DNA of 42,500 nucleotides from Cristatella mucedo (lineage: Eukaryota > Bryozoa > Phylactolaemata > Cristatellidae), in contig WPIO01000025.1 of assembly GCA_009760855.2 (NCBI GenBank), positions 2,555,001-2,597,500 on the forward strand, written 5' to 3'. Below are positions 41,743 to 42,500 of the stretch, piece by piece. Position numbers and translations under genes: made by a program. Each line of letters starts with the position of its first letter. The first letter of the stretch is position 1. Below the pieces are notes generated by a model. That model saw only the letters and a program-made list of their open reading frames with translations, made no database searches and was not told the origin of the DNA.

Positions 41743-42104
41743 GCACACAGGACCTGACTTCTCCCAAATTTAAGGTCGGCCGATTCAGTCGCATTGTTTA
41801 CATCATGGCAGAAGAGCACTAGTGGTTATCTACTCCACAAAGCAAAAGTTCATTTTATTAGCACATTTAAGTGCATCAGAAAGACTACCCACCACCCGGT
41901 CAGAAAACGACCCTCGATTAGTTATGCACTTGAGGCATTCCGGTTGCAGTCGTATATGATGACCCTGCAGTCAATCTTAGAGTTGTAGCTAGCAGTTGGC
42001 CTCTGACAGGCTGCACATGCCAAGTGCACCTTGTGTTACTCAGAAATTTTAAGACATTGACCTCAACATGGGCTAGGCCAGCTTATCTTTCATAGTATCT
42101 GTAC
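41743..42104. other. Unassigned sequence, no gene seen
   Basis: One 64-codon ORF without a recognised motif; nothing else seen. Confidence 0.4.
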
Positions 42105-42413
42105 TCAATCTATGCTCACGTTCTGAAGTGACCCCTCACTAGAGATCACAACAGCTCCACAATCAAGTCTGACTACTTTCAGCTAAATTCAATTGCAAGA
42201 ATTTGGGCCTGCTTAGACAGGAATACCGAGAACAAGTTGGTCCAAGCACTTGTGACATCCGTCTTGACTTCTGTAGCTCACTACTCCACATTTCCGGCAC
42301 ATGCACGATGGTGCTTACAGTTGCTGAAAACTCTGCAGCTAAGCTTGTCCATCGTGAACGTCGTAATTACCATGTTAAGCCTCTTCTTACTGACCGACAT
42401 GCACTGGCTTCCA
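42105..42413 (+). mobile_element. L2 LINE fragment L2-11, cut by LINE-B
   Basis: Covers the post-RT segment: AGTGACCCCTCACTAGA (SDLSLD), TCTGACTACTTTCAGC, GTTGGTCCAAGCACTTGTGA (LVQALV), CTTGACTTCTGTAGCTC (LDFCS) and GCACTGGCTTCC (HWLP). It stops where the LINE-B tail begins. Several indels are present. Confidence 0.82.
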
Positions 42414-42500
42414 TTGTAATGTAATGTATCTCCGTCTGTAACTCCACAAAGTCATAAAGACCATGTGGGTGTTACGCAGGAGAGTTTTGTATGGCGCACT
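42414..42500 (-). mobile_element. LINE-B 3' end, runs off the window
   Basis: On the minus strand: AAACTCTCCTGCGTAACACC, CACATGGTC, CTTTGTGGAGTTACAGACGG, AGATACATTACATTAC. Matches 4578-4660 closely. The ATTAC-type tail abuts L2-11, showing insertion into it. The element continues beyond base 42500. Confidence 0.8.

Overview
This is repeat-rich nuclear DNA from an animal, most likely an invertebrate. Bacterial gene organisation is absent: no operons, no ribosome binding sites, and no long ORF outside repeats. The window is built instead from relics of eukaryotic transposons and from long microsatellites. The dominant element is a LINE of the L2/CR1 type. Its reverse transcriptase motifs, its C-terminal LHWLPV block and its 3' end (a GTAAAGCGCC...GGGCGCTTTATC hairpin followed by an ATT-repeat tail) all point to that group. 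I cannot name the species, and I found no confident host gene.

Layout. 0.7-7.4 kb: L2 copies in both orientations, a second LINE (called LINE-B here), one tRNA-derived SINE, a hAT-like MITE end, and the best L2 copy (5.3-7.26 kb; complete RT core, broken by one stop and two frameshifts). 7.5-11.2 kb: mostly unassigned, with one LINE-B 3' end. 11.2-15 kb: an L2 3' fragment, an (AT)n block, and an old L2 copy carrying three nested insertions (one LINE-B, two SINEs). 16-21 kb: CAG-bearing minisatellites, a SINE, a roughly 275 bp hAT-like MITE and a Tc1-like transposase relic. 21.3-23.6 kb: a diverged tandem satellite with a period near 172 bp, interrupted by an L2 copy. 24-28 kb: a Tigger/pogo-like MITE, a SINE, a (GA)n block, a hAT transposase relic, and an L2 3' end inserted into another L2 3' end with a 6 bp target duplication. 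28.1-28.74 kb: inverted arms of a GGACATTTCCCCC motif around a CpG-rich core. 29.2 kb: a tRNA-headed SINE whose tail copies the L2 3' end. 30-34 kb: no recognisable feature. 34-42.5 kb: further SINE, L2, LINE-B and MITE copies, with large CA, CT, GA, GCAGCAG and GAGRCA arrays.

How the parts relate. L2 is the likely retrotransposition engine. The SINE at 29.2 kb carries an L2-like 3' tail and so was probably mobilised by L2. LINE-B has its own terminal hairpin and an ATTAC-type tail. The hAT relic at 26.6-27.4 kb and the CAGTGGCGGAGCCAGG-ended MITEs fit an autonomous/non-autonomous pairing, though this is inference. The nesting gives a relative history: old L2 copies and the satellite came first, then SINEs, LINE-B and younger L2 copies entered them. 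Long ORFs over microsatellites are artefacts of repeats that are open in several frames. Family names (L2-1, LINE-B, SINE S1 and so on) are labels for this window only.
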